DNA from: Anaerotruncus sp.
GTDB lineage: Bacteria; Bacillota; Clostridia; Oscillospirales; Ruminococcaceae
Direction: 5' to 3'
NCBI GenBank assembly: GCA_021770005.1
Contig: JAETRV010000021.1
Location: 1-47,222 of the forward strand
DNA length: 47,222 nucleotides
Shown here in pieces: positions 14,596 through 23,357 of the stretch. How positions within the stretch are numbered: the stretch's first letter is position 1; each line of letters opens with the position of its first letter. The position numbers were made by a program, and so were the translations under genes. Under the pieces are notes generated by a model. It ran no database searches. It saw nothing but the letters and a program-made list of their open reading frames with translations, and was not told where the DNA came from.

Positions 14596-16482
14596 TTGAA
14601 AGCACGCGTAAAAGCGCAAGGCAGGCAGGAAAAGCTTTGCCTTTCGATCGGCATGATCGTAAAAAACGAGGAAAAAATCCTTGAGGAATGTTTGCAGGCG
14701 CTCGAGCCGCTGCGTAAAGCGCTCCCCTGCGAACTGATTATTGCGGATACCGGCTCGACCGACCGCACTATAGAAATTGCGGAAAAATATGCGGACACCC
14801 TGTTTCAAATCCCTTGGAACGGGGATTTTGGTGCGGCCAGAAATGAAACTTTAGACCGCGCACGCGGCGAATGGTTCTTCTATATTGATGCGGACGAGGT
14901 GCTTGACGCAGATTGCAGCGCGTTGATCCGCCTTTTGCAGAGCAGCGAAGCGGAAAAATATCAGACAATTTCGATGGTGCGGTATGAATACACCGACAAC
15001 ACCCATTCGGACTATTCCACCACCCATTATCTGCGCATCCACCGCCGGGTCCCGGAAAACCGTTTTAACCGGAGCATTCACGAAACCCTGGTCGCGAATC
15101 TGCCAATCTGCCAGCTCCCCACTGTGGTGCACCACAGCGGGTATCAGGATGAAGTCATCCGGGAAAAACAGCTCCGCAACCGCCCCCTGCTCGAGCAGGA
15201 GCCCGGCCCGATGACCCCAAAGCGCCTGCGCGAGCTCTCGGACACTTATGCTGCGGATATTCCATGGGAGGTGGAAAAGAAAAAGGAACTGCTCTGTCAG
15301 GCGGTCGAACTGGACGAGCAGAGCGGTTCCCCCGAACTCTATTCTGCGGCTTATATGTCGCTGGGCAACCTCTGCCTCTTTTTGCAGGAATACCCCGAGG
15401 CCGAGCTGGTCGCCAAACGCTATTTCGCCCGCCGCACAGAACAGCCGCCCATGATGTCCGACATGGAGATGTATTATATCCTTGGGCTTAGCCTGCACAA
15501 TCAGGACGCTTTTTCCCGGGCGGTCAAGCCGCTGGAACAGTATCAGGCGCTCTATGTGCAGTACCATGCCGGAAAGCTCTATACCTTGGATATGGGTGGC
15601 GTGATGTTGACCTCGGCCGGAAAACATGAGTGGATGTTGTCCACCTTCCTGCTGGCATTTGACTATACCAAGCTAGGGGAATACCAGGCCGCGCATACCT
15701 ACCTTGAACGTACCAACCGGAAAGACCTCCTGCCGAGCCATTGGAAATTATCGGCGGTGGTCGATGTGATTTATGCCGCCGAAAGCGGAGATGTTTCCCG
15801 CCTTGGGGAGACCTGCCACTGGCTGCAACAGCTTCCCGACCGGGAACCGCTGGTGGAATTCTTACAGGTTTTTGCACAGAACGCAAAACAGCTTATGCCC
15901 GCCTTTGAGCGCTATTTCGATGGTTTTTCCGCACCGCCGGATGATCCCGGACTCTGCCGCGCCCAGTTGCAGCTGATTTCCACCCTCTGGGACGTCTCGG
16001 ACAAGAACCTGCTCGAGGAGCTTTTCCCGCTGGTCTGCCGGTATATCCGCTGGGATGCCCGGTTCTGCCGCCTGCTTCTGCGCCCGGAGGTCTGCACGCC
16101 TGAAAACCGGTATCTTTTGCCGGGTGAATACGCCTTTATGCTGGACGCAGAAAATGCGCTCGCGCTCTATGACCAGCAGAACCACGAGGGATATTTCTGT
16201 TCCCTGCAAGCCCTGCTGAAGCAGCATCCCGAGCGCAGCCAGGAGATTTCCGTCCTGCTCGCCCCCATCGACGAGAGCCGCAAACAGGAGCGTAAAAACC
16301 GCGAAGAGTTCGAAGCGCTCGCACAGGCGGTGAAAACGGCGTTTTACGACGCTTTGCAGGAGGGCAAACAGGCGGAGGCACAGGAGATCCTTTCCAGATA
16401 CCAGCAGCTCAACGGGGATGATCCCGAAATTGCTATGATGCGGATCATGCTGATCCAGCCGCAGGGAGGGACGCTGTCGTGA
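14596..16482 (+). CDS. GT2 glycosyltransferase with long TPR-like C-terminal region
   Basis: A protein of about 628 residues. The N-terminal GT-A domain (~15-230) has SIGMIVKNEEKILEECL, ADTGSTDRTIEIA, the metal/nucleotide-binding DAD motif (YIDADEVLD) and an IHETL segment. This resembles the SunS-like GT2 group that glycosylates peptides or proteins. Residues ~230-628 are helical and repeat-rich (TPR-like), often used to hold protein acceptors. As the first gene after flagellin it is the best candidate for the enzyme that attaches the first sugar to flagellin; this is inference. The start is uncertain: TTG at 14596 has GGAG 11 bases upstream; GTG at 14587 is too close to it. Its stop overlaps the next start (GTGA). 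Confidence 0.87.
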   Translation: MKARVKAQGRQEKLCLSIGMIVKNEEKILEECLQALEPLRKALPCELIIADTGSTDRTIEIAEKYADTLFQIPWNGDFGAARNETLDRARGEWFFYIDADEVLDADCSALIRLLQSSEAEKYQTISMVRYEYTDNTHSDYSTTHYLRIHRRVPENRFNRSIHETLVANLPICQLPTVVHHSGYQDEVIREKQLRNRPLLEQEPGPMTPKRLRELSDTYAADIPWEVEKKKELLCQAVELDEQSGSPELYSAAYMSLGNLCLFLQEYPEAELVAKRYFARRTEQPPMMSDMEMYYILGLSLHNQDAFSRAVKPLEQYQALYVQYHAGKLYTLDMGGVMLTSAGKHEWMLSTFLLAFDYTKLGEYQAAHTYLERTNRKDLLPSHWKLSAVVDVIYAAESGDVSRLGETCHWLQQLPDREPLVEFLQVFAQNAKQLMPAFERYFDGFSAPPDDPGLCRAQLQLISTLWDVSDKNLLEELFPLVCRYIRWDARFCRLLLRPEVCTPENRYLLPGEYAFMLDAENALALYDQQNHEGYFCSLQALLKQHPERSQEISVLLAPIDESRKQERKNREEFEALAQAVKTAFYDALQEGKQAEAQEILSRYQQLNGDDPEIAMMRIMLIQPQGGTLS

Positions 16483-17258
16483 AGGTTGTCATTCTGGCGG
16501 GCGGCCTGGGGACCCGGATTTCGGAGGAAAGCCATCTCCGCCCCAAACCTATGATCGAAATTGGTGGGTTCCCCATCCTTTGGCATATCATGAAAATCTA
16601 TTCCCATTACGGCTTCAACGAATTTGTCGTCTGCTGCGGCTATAAGGGGTATATGATTAAGGAATATTTCGCACAATATTACCTGCACTGTTCGGATGTG
16701 ACCTTTGATTTTTCCGCCGAGAACCGGATGACCATCCATAATAATATCGCGGAACCGTGGAAAGTTACGCTCGTAGACACCGGCCTGCACGCGCAGACCG
16801 GCTGCCGGATCAAGCGTGTTCAGAAATACATCGGGAACGAAACGTTTATGATGACCTATGGCGACGGTGTTTCCAATGTCGACCTACAGGCACTGCTGCG
16901 CTGCCACCGCAATTCCGGCAAGGTGGTCACCCTGACCGCAATCCAGCCGGGCGGGCGGTTCGGTGTGCTCCAGCTCGACCACGCCACCGGCACTGTCGAC
17001 GGGTTCAAGGAAAAGGCCAAGGAGGACGGCGGCTGGATCAGCGCCGGCTTTATGGTGATGGAACCCGAAGTCTTTTCCTATGTCAAAAACGAGGAGCCGT
17101 GTGTCTTTGAGCGGGAACCGCTCGAGCGGCTCAGCCGCGAAGGCAAGCTGGGGGCGTATGAGCACACCGATTTCTGGCAGTGCATGGACACCCAGCGGGA
17201 CAAGGGTATGTTGGAGCATCTTTGGGGAAGCGGAATCGCTCCCTGGAAAGTCTGGTAA
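16479..17258 (+). CDS. rfbF: Glucose-1-phosphate cytidylyltransferase
   Basis: A 259-residue nucleotidyltransferase that joins glucose-1-phosphate and CTP to CDP-glucose, the first step to CDP-linked 6-deoxy and dideoxy sugars. The signature loop is VILAGGLGTRISEESHLRPK followed by PMIEIGGFPILWHIMKIYS, which is specific to the RfbF/DdhA type rather than the dTDP type. MTYGDGVSNVD and the C-terminal DFWQCMDTQRDK also match. It starts with GTG overlapping the preceding stop, so it is translationally coupled. Its partner RfbG lies eight genes downstream at 25915. Confidence 0.96.
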   Translation: MKVVILAGGLGTRISEESHLRPKPMIEIGGFPILWHIMKIYSHYGFNEFVVCCGYKGYMIKEYFAQYYLHCSDVTFDFSAENRMTIHNNIAEPWKVTLVDTGLHAQTGCRIKRVQKYIGNETFMMTYGDGVSNVDLQALLRCHRNSGKVVTLTAIQPGGRFGVLQLDHATGTVDGFKEKAKEDGGWISAGFMVMEPEVFSYVKNEEPCVFEREPLERLSREGKLGAYEHTDFWQCMDTQRDKGMLEHLWGSGIAPWKVW

Positions 17259-17273
17259 AGGGAGGTACCTGGG

Positions 17274-18350
17274 ATGACAAGAATTGTTCAGGAAGATATA
17301 CAGCGGATTTATGAGGGGCTTTCGGAAACGGAGCGGCACACCCTCTCCGGAAAAACCGTCCTTGTGACCGGTTATGCAGGCTCTTTGGGCTATCTGCTGA
17401 TGCAGTTTTTGCGGACATATGGGGATTCTTTGGGGATTCCCCGCGTAGTTGGGATCGACAATTTCCAGTTCGGCAGGCCCGTCTGGGCGGATGAGCTGCG
17501 GTCCGATCCCCGTTTCCAGTTGATCGAGGGGGACATCACCGCCTGTGACCTCTCCCCTGCCGCCGATGCCCAGCTCATCCTGCATATGGCGTCCCTTGCT
17601 TCCCCAGTCTACTACCGTCTGCACCCGATCGAAACGATCGATGCGGATGTGATCGGGCTGAGGCGGCTGTTGGATTTTTACAAGGACCGGAAAATCCACA
17701 GCCTGCTCTTTTTTTCTACCAGCGAAATCTACGGGAATCCCGCACCGGACCAGATTCCGACACCAGAAACCTATTTCGGTTATGTCAATACTTCCGGGCC
17801 CCGCGCCTGTTACGACGAATCCAAGCGGTTCGGAGAGACCCTCTGCTATAACTATCACCACCAATATGGAATGCCGCTCACGGTAATCCGCCCGTTCAAC
17901 AGCTTCGGTCCCGGCTTGCGCACCAATGACCAGCGGGTTGTGGCCGATTTCGCAAGCAACATCCTCAAAAATGAGGACCTCATTATCTACAGCGATGGGA
18001 AAGCCACCCGGACGTTCTGTTATGCCTCGGATACGGTCACTGGGATGTTGAAGTGTGCGCTCTATGGCGCTTACGGGATTTTCAACATCGGTTCCGATCA
18101 GGAGGAGCTTTCGATCGATGGTCTTGCACAGTTTTACCATGATGTGGCGGCGGAGCGGACCGGCTATCAGGGCCGGATCTGCTACCGGACCCATAGCGAC
18201 GTCCACTACCTGACCGACAATCCGCAGCGGCGGCGCCCGGACCTCTCCCGCGCCAGAACGCTGCTCCATTACGCTCCACAGATCGATACCCGCCAGGGGA
18301 TCGGCCGTTATCTGGAGCATCTTCTGGAAATGGAGGGGTCTCATACATGA
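17274..18350 (+). CDS. Nucleotide-sugar epimerase/dehydratase resembling UDP-glucuronate decarboxylase
   Basis: A 358-residue extended short-chain dehydrogenase. The NAD-binding loop is GYAGSLG (a variant of GGAGFIG) near residue 33. The catalytic motif is YDESK (CYDESKRFGE), and the context FFSTSEIYGNP, FGYVNTSGPRACYDESKR and RPFNSFGPG closely follows UDP-glucuronate decarboxylase (UDP-xylose synthase), which makes UDP-xylose. The next gene encodes a UDP-glucose dehydrogenase-like enzyme that could supply UDP-glucuronate. A UDP-4-keto-pentose or dTDP-sugar product cannot be excluded. It begins 15 bases after rfbF and overlaps the next start by four bases. Confidence 0.87.
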   Translation: MTRIVQEDIQRIYEGLSETERHTLSGKTVLVTGYAGSLGYLLMQFLRTYGDSLGIPRVVGIDNFQFGRPVWADELRSDPRFQLIEGDITACDLSPAADAQLILHMASLASPVYYRLHPIETIDADVIGLRRLLDFYKDRKIHSLLFFSTSEIYGNPAPDQIPTPETYFGYVNTSGPRACYDESKRFGETLCYNYHHQYGMPLTVIRPFNSFGPGLRTNDQRVVADFASNILKNEDLIIYSDGKATRTFCYASDTVTGMLKCALYGAYGIFNIGSDQEELSIDGLAQFYHDVAAERTGYQGRICYRTHSDVHYLTDNPQRRRPDLSRARTLLHYAPQIDTRQGIGRYLEHLLEMEGSHT

Positions 18351-19585
18351 TCTCTGTATTTGGGCTGGGTTTTGTGGGCCTGACCACCGCTCTGGGATTT
18401 GCGCAGTTGGGATTTCAGGTCTATGGCGTGGAAAAAAACGCATCCAGAAAGCAGATGCTCCACGAAAAAAGAATTCCTTTTGCAGAACCCCATCTGCCAG
18501 AACAGCTGGAAACACATCTGGATGGACGGTTCCGGCTCACCGAGTCGGCACAGGAGGCGGTCGTCAACAGCGAAATCGTCTATTATTGTGTGGGAACGCC
18601 TTGCGGGGCGGATGGAGCGGCAGATTTGACCGACCTGTTTTCCGCGCTGGACGAGACGATGCTGCACAAGCAGGAGGGTAAAAAACTCCTGCTTGTGATT
18701 AAATCGACAGTCCCGCCCGGGACTGCCGAAAACCGTATCCTCCCCTACCTGGAAGCACGAGGCTGGAAAAACGGCGTGGATTTTTCCCTTGCCAACAATC
18801 CAGAATTTCTGCGGGAAGGCCATTGCTGGGAGGATTTTATCCATGCAGACCGGGTGGTAATCGGCTGCGCGGACAGCTGGTCTGAACAGAAGCTCCAGGC
18901 GCTCTATGCAAAGCTGGAAGCGCCTGTATGCGCGGTTTCACGCTCCACGGCTGAATTTATCAAATATCTATCCAACAGCCTGCTTGCGACGATGATTAGC
19001 TATGCCAACGAGATGTCTGAGGTTGCCGAACGGATCGGCGGGATCGATACTGCCGGGGCGTTCCATATCCTACATATGGACCGCCGCTGGGCAGGGGCGG
19101 AGATGGCTTCCTATGTGTATCCGGGCTGTGGATACGGCGGGTACTGTCTGCCCAAGGATACCAAGGCGCTCTACGCGCTGGCCAACAGCATGGGGCTGGA
19201 GCTGCCGCTTCTGGGGAGTGTCATCCGAACCAACGAGCAGATGCCGGAGGTGATCGCCAAACGGATCATGCAGCGGGTTTCTCCGGAACAGCAGGTCGGC
19301 ATCCTGGGGCTGTCATTCAAACCCGGTTCCAATGATGTTCGGGACTGCACCTCCGCCAAGGTGATCCGGCTGCTTCTGGAACACGGTTATCAGCGGATCA
19401 CTGCCTATGACCCCATCGCAATCTCCGAATTCCAGGCGTGTTACCCGCTTGAAATCCAGTATGCCGGCTCTCTGGACGAAATCTGCGGCTGCTCGGACAA
19501 ACTGGTGATCCTAACCGGCTGGCCGGAATTTAAAGCGGTGAAAGCGAGTATCCCGGACAAGGTACTCGACTATCGTTATCTTTGA
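18347..19585 (+). CDS. UDP-glucose 6-dehydrogenase-like nucleotide-sugar dehydrogenase
   Basis: A 412-residue enzyme of the UDP-glucose/GDP-mannose dehydrogenase family. The N-terminal NAD domain opens with VFGLGFVGLTTALGFAQLG. NNPEFLREG and the catalytic-cysteine loop GYGGYCLPKDTKAL, as in the E. coli Ugd type, are present, with the C-terminal LGLSFKPGSNDVRDC. It oxidises a UDP-sugar twice at C6, most likely UDP-glucose to UDP-glucuronate, which the upstream decarboxylase-like enzyme could use. ATGA overlap with the preceding gene supports a joint role. UDP-HexNAc specificity is possible but less likely from the loop sequence. Confidence 0.9.
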   Translation: MISVFGLGFVGLTTALGFAQLGFQVYGVEKNASRKQMLHEKRIPFAEPHLPEQLETHLDGRFRLTESAQEAVVNSEIVYYCVGTPCGADGAADLTDLFSALDETMLHKQEGKKLLLVIKSTVPPGTAENRILPYLEARGWKNGVDFSLANNPEFLREGHCWEDFIHADRVVIGCADSWSEQKLQALYAKLEAPVCAVSRSTAEFIKYLSNSLLATMISYANEMSEVAERIGGIDTAGAFHILHMDRRWAGAEMASYVYPGCGYGGYCLPKDTKALYALANSMGLELPLLGSVIRTNEQMPEVIAKRIMQRVSPEQQVGILGLSFKPGSNDVRDCTSAKVIRLLLEHGYQRITAYDPIAISEFQACYPLEIQYAGSLDEICGCSDKLVILTGWPEFKAVKASIPDKVLDYRYL

Positions 19586-19602
19586 AAGGCGAGGGCAACT
19601 GT

Positions 19603-20919
19603 ATGCATCAGGCAAAAGCCGTTTTTATGATGATGATCTACAATACGCCGGAGGACTGGCTTCGTCAGGCGATTGAAAGCATCCTGCACCAAACCTGCCC
19701 GGATTTGTATCTCCTGATTCAGGACAACGGTTCCACCGGCCGAACCACTGAAATTCTCCGGGAATATGCCGGCAAAGACGACCGGATCATGGTGTGTCGG
19801 AATGCGGTAAACAATGCGATCACCCCCGAGGAAAACGCGGCTTGGTGGAATTTGGTCTGCCGGTATACGCTCGAACTGAAAAGCGAATATTTCGCCGTTC
19901 TGGATTCGGATGACGCCTATGCCCCGGATTTCCTCGAGGTGATGTACCGGACAGCAACCGAAAAGCAGGCAGACCTTGTTGTATGCGGCACCACCATGGT
20001 GGATGAATCTGGGCAAAAGACCCTGCGGGAACGGCTCCCGCCTGCACTCGCTCTGGACAACCGGAAGATGTCCGCGTGCCAGTTTACACAGGAATACGGC
20101 TCCTTCCGTTCGCTATGGGGGAAGCTCTTCCGCGCCTCCCTCCTCTGGGAATATGGCAATGGATTTACGCAGGCCGCTTCCCTACAGATACGCAACGGTG
20201 GGGACACCTTCTGCGTCCTCTACCTGATGCGCAAAATCACCCGGTTTGTTTCGGTCCCTCAAAGCCTGCATACCTATCGGATCAGGAGCGCTTCGGTCTA
20301 TCAGGGTACACAGGGCGAGCTGTCTCCCAACCGTGTCCGAGAGGGGGAGCAGCTTTTTCTTGCAGCGTGCCAGACCGCCAGGGCCTATGCTTGTCTGGAC
20401 TGGGAAACCATGCATTTTTTGTATGACGTGTACTATTACCATATCCACGACCTGCTCGCATCCCTGCTGGATAATTCTACCATGTCCCCCGAAAGCAAGG
20501 TGTCCTATTTCCGGACGGTGCTGGACGCGCCGCTCTTTGCGCAGATTGGCGAGACCTCCGACAGGATGGTGTATCTGATCGACCAGATGCTCCTCAAACT
20601 ATTGATGCCTGAGCCGCCGCTCCCAATGGAACACTGCCTTTCCCTGCTCCACCGGCAGGACAGCGCGCAACAGGACACACTCAAAAAACAGCTTCTTCAT
20701 CTGCTGGAAAGGAATGAGTGGGAGCAGTCCCGCAGGATTGCAGCGGCGTTGGTGGCACAATGCCCGCTGGATGAGGAACTGCTTCATCTCCGCCTGTACC
20801 GGATGGCGGCCTGTGGAGAAACATGGGAAACTGCCTGTTATGCCGCGCAGATTGCCCGGCTGGTTTACCCTGAGAATGCGGCAATCGGAAAGCTGGCCGA
20901 AAGTTTGGAGAGCCGATAA
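19603..20919 (+). CDS. GT2 family glycosyltransferase
   Basis: A 438-residue GT2 enzyme. The GT-A core (~5-230) opens with AVFMMMIYNTPEDWLRQAIE, then DNGSTGRTTEILREYAG and the metal-binding DSDD (AVLDSDDAYAPDF). The remaining ~200 residues are helical, with a C-terminal part resembling the helical repeats in the glycosyltransferase at 14596 (LLERNEWEQSRRIAAALV). The start at 19603 follows GGCGAGGG; a TTG at 19582 overlaps the preceding stop and is less well placed. Donor and acceptor are unknown. Confidence 0.88.
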   Translation: MHQAKAVFMMMIYNTPEDWLRQAIESILHQTCPDLYLLIQDNGSTGRTTEILREYAGKDDRIMVCRNAVNNAITPEENAAWWNLVCRYTLELKSEYFAVLDSDDAYAPDFLEVMYRTATEKQADLVVCGTTMVDESGQKTLRERLPPALALDNRKMSACQFTQEYGSFRSLWGKLFRASLLWEYGNGFTQAASLQIRNGGDTFCVLYLMRKITRFVSVPQSLHTYRIRSASVYQGTQGELSPNRVREGEQLFLAACQTARAYACLDWETMHFLYDVYYYHIHDLLASLLDNSTMSPESKVSYFRTVLDAPLFAQIGETSDRMVYLIDQMLLKLLMPEPPLPMEHCLSLLHRQDSAQQDTLKKQLLHLLERNEWEQSRRIAAALVAQCPLDEELLHLRLYRMAACGETWETACYAAQIARLVYPENAAIGKLAESLESR

Positions 20920-20938
20920 TGAAGAAGGAGAAGTTTGA

Positions 20939-22375
20939 ATGGGTAGAAGGAAAAGGCGTATGCAGGACGCGAAGCGGCCTTTATTGAGCATCTTTGTCTC
21001 TGTATATAATCTGGAAAGCTATATTGAACAATGTCTGGACAGCATCTTGCAGCAACCATTTCAGGACTATGAAATTTTACTGTTCGACAACGGATCGGTC
21101 GACCGCAGCATCGAAATTTGTGAGGGCTATGCGCAGAGACACCCCGATAAAATCCGTTATTACAAGCTTCCCCGCCCCACTGTGGTTGGCCGCCCTCATG
21201 CATTGGCAGGCAACAGAATGCGGGGGCGCTACTTCATGCAGGTAGATGGCGACGATTATTTGGCGCCCGGAGCCTTGCAGCAGATTTCTAATGCTATCCT
21301 GGAAAAACAGCCGGATATTGTGGCCGGCTCTTTCATTTCTGATGTTGAGCCAAATGCCATTAACAGAAATGACGCTGTATTTGAGCCCGAAAAAATCAAT
21401 GATGTCTCGTATGAGGAAGCTGTCGCATATTTATCTGAGCTTCCCCAGTTTCATATTGCACCTTGGCGCTATATTTTAAAAAGGCACATCATTCCCAAAT
21501 TTGCGACCGGTAAAAGCCGGCTGCACCGAAAAAAAAGAATTAATAAAAAATGGCAGATCCTTCGGAACAAAAACGACATCCCTCCATACTGTAAAAAACA
21601 TTACAATTGGAATCTGGGAGCACACGGAGAGGCCAAGCTGATTGTCACAATTTTTGAAAGCGGACAAAGCATCTGTTTTCTGGAAAAACCCTTCTATATT
21701 TACCGGCAAAGAGCCGGAAGCATCTCCGTCTCCCCTCTCTCTATGCGTTCGGGACACTTCCTTGCCGGGTCCAGGCTCCTCACAATCCTGTGGATTGTGG
21801 AGCGCGACCAATGGGTAAAGCATTCTGCATTCCGAAACAAAATCTGCATTGAATTTATGGAGCTTTATCGCCAACTCTGCTTTTTAAATACCACCCTTGA
21901 AGAGGAACAAATGGCTGAAGTCATCCAAATTTATAAGAAACCCCTAAGGTATCTGAAAAACTGTGATACGGCCGAACTGCACGCGCTTTGCGAACAAATT
22001 CAGCTGCTTGGAGCCGCAGACGGCCTAGCCGCTTACCGGGAACAGCAGACCGAAAAACTGATGGCAGGATGCAAAGGGTTTTCAAGTAAGTCCATTTATA
22101 TTTTCCCGACAGGGCTCTGTGGGGAAGCAACAGCCGAACTCCTTACCACCCAAGGGATTTCTGTGTCCGGTTTTTTGGATAACGACCCCTCCAAAGACGG
22201 ATTGACTATTCGCGGCAGGATGTGCAGCGTCCCAAAAAAATTGCAGGGATACAGCGATAGGGACAAACGAAACACTGCGGTTGTAATCGCAACCTCTTAT
22301 CCAAGGCTTTCCCCTGTTTTGCGGCACCAGCTCCTAGAAATGGGAATTCCAGAAGAAAACATCTTCATACGATGA
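20939..22375 (+). CDS. GT2 glycosyltransferase fused to a Rossmann-like C-terminal domain
   Basis: A 478-residue protein. Residues ~14-280 form a GT2 domain (LSIFVSVYNLESYIEQCLDS, DNGSVDRSIEICEGYA, QVDGDDYLAPGAL). Residues ~385-478 form a separate nucleotide-binding-like domain (YIFPTGLCGEATAELL, VSGFLDNDPSKDG, VVIATSYP) similar to the PglD-type N-terminal sugar-binding domain. A comparable domain starts the FkbM protein at 23358. Base composition is more A/T-rich than the genes before it, suggesting different ancestry. The start has GAAGGAG. The stop overlaps a possible upstream start of the next gene. Confidence 0.87.
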   Translation: MGRRKRRMQDAKRPLLSIFVSVYNLESYIEQCLDSILQQPFQDYEILLFDNGSVDRSIEICEGYAQRHPDKIRYYKLPRPTVVGRPHALAGNRMRGRYFMQVDGDDYLAPGALQQISNAILEKQPDIVAGSFISDVEPNAINRNDAVFEPEKINDVSYEEAVAYLSELPQFHIAPWRYILKRHIIPKFATGKSRLHRKKRINKKWQILRNKNDIPPYCKKHYNWNLGAHGEAKLIVTIFESGQSICFLEKPFYIYRQRAGSISVSPLSMRSGHFLAGSRLLTILWIVERDQWVKHSAFRNKICIEFMELYRQLCFLNTTLEEEQMAEVIQIYKKPLRYLKNCDTAELHALCEQIQLLGAADGLAAYREQQTEKLMAGCKGFSSKSIYIFPTGLCGEATAELLTTQGISVSGFLDNDPSKDGLTIRGRMCSVPKKLQGYSDRDKRNTAVVIATSYPRLSPVLRHQLLEMGIPEENIFIR

Positions 22376-22401
22376 GCAAACAAAGAATCCGGAGGGACGA
22401 T

Positions 22402-23346
22402 ATGCAGACAAAAATTACGGTAATGATCCTCACCTATAACCGGGCGGGGATGTTAAGCCGGGCGGTGGACAGTGTCCTTGCCCAGAGCTTTCAGGAATAT
22501 GAGCTGCTTCTGATTAACAACGGCTCGACTGACAATACAGCCGCACTCTGTGATGAATACGCGAAAAAAAAGGAAGCAGTCCGGGTGTTTACGCTTTCCC
22601 CTAACCAGGGAATCTCCGCAGCCCGGAATTTTGCATTGGATCAGGTGCAGACCGAATTTTGCATCTTTATTGACGATGATGATTTTATTGAACCGGATAT
22701 GCTCGCCCATCTTTACAGTATGGTGCAGGACTTCCAAGCTGATATTGCAATTACAGGTTGCGTGGACGAATACCCGGATGGTCGGATTGTCCCCAAATAC
22801 CAATTTGAGGAGCAGTACCTCCTGAGCCGGGAAGAGGGCGTTTCAGAGTTTTTAAAGCGGGAAAAATTCCACACCTCCCCCGGCACCAAGCTGTTCCGCT
22901 ACCGTCTGTTTGACGGTATCCGCTTTCCCAAAGGTGTGCTGATTGACGATATTCACACGATCTACAAACTGTTTGTCGCTGCCAACCGGACGGTTGTGCA
23001 GGGAAAACCGGACTACCACTACTGCAAACACATCGGGAACGCCACCGGGTTTCTCTCTGGATCGCTTCTGCGGCCGGAAGTTCTGGAGGATTATCTGAAT
23101 ATGCAGGATGAACGGATTGCCTACATCTCTGAAAATCTGCCCGCCTTGGCAGAACAGACCGTCTACGCAAAATATTCCTATCTGATTTCAATGGTCGAAC
23201 GGATCGAAAAGGGGGAGTCCGAGGGTTGTGAAGCCTACCTGACCAAAATGAAAGAGGCTCTGCGGGAGAACGCAGAATATTTTCTGCGAATGGAATGGAC
23301 TACCGACCGCGAACGTCGGCTCATGGCACAATATGTTTTGCATTAG
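22402..23346 (+). CDS. GT2 family glycosyltransferase
   Basis: A 314-residue GT2 enzyme close to the minimal fold: ITVMILTYNRAGMLSRAVDS, NNGSTDNTAALCDEYA, GISAARNFALD and the metal-binding IDDDD (CIFIDDDDFIEPDML), with DDIHTIYK further on as the likely catalytic-region acid. The start at 22402 has GGAGGG at good spacing; the ATG at 22372 overlaps the previous stop but has no such site. It resembles enzymes that extend surface or teichoic-acid glycans. The specific sugar is unknown. Confidence 0.88.
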   Translation: MQTKITVMILTYNRAGMLSRAVDSVLAQSFQEYELLLINNGSTDNTAALCDEYAKKKEAVRVFTLSPNQGISAARNFALDQVQTEFCIFIDDDDFIEPDMLAHLYSMVQDFQADIAITGCVDEYPDGRIVPKYQFEEQYLLSREEGVSEFLKREKFHTSPGTKLFRYRLFDGIRFPKGVLIDDIHTIYKLFVAANRTVVQGKPDYHYCKHIGNATGFLSGSLLRPEVLEDYLNMQDERIAYISENLPALAEQTVYAKYSYLISMVERIEKGESEGCEAYLTKMKEALRENAEYFLRMEWTTDRERRLMAQYVLH

Positions 23347-23357
23347 GAGGGGCTCAT

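Noticed and set aside
16884-18515. Open frame of 543 codons on the minus strand across rfbF and the epimerase gene
   Set aside because: Antisense to two well-supported enzymes and spanning their junction; a compositional shadow.
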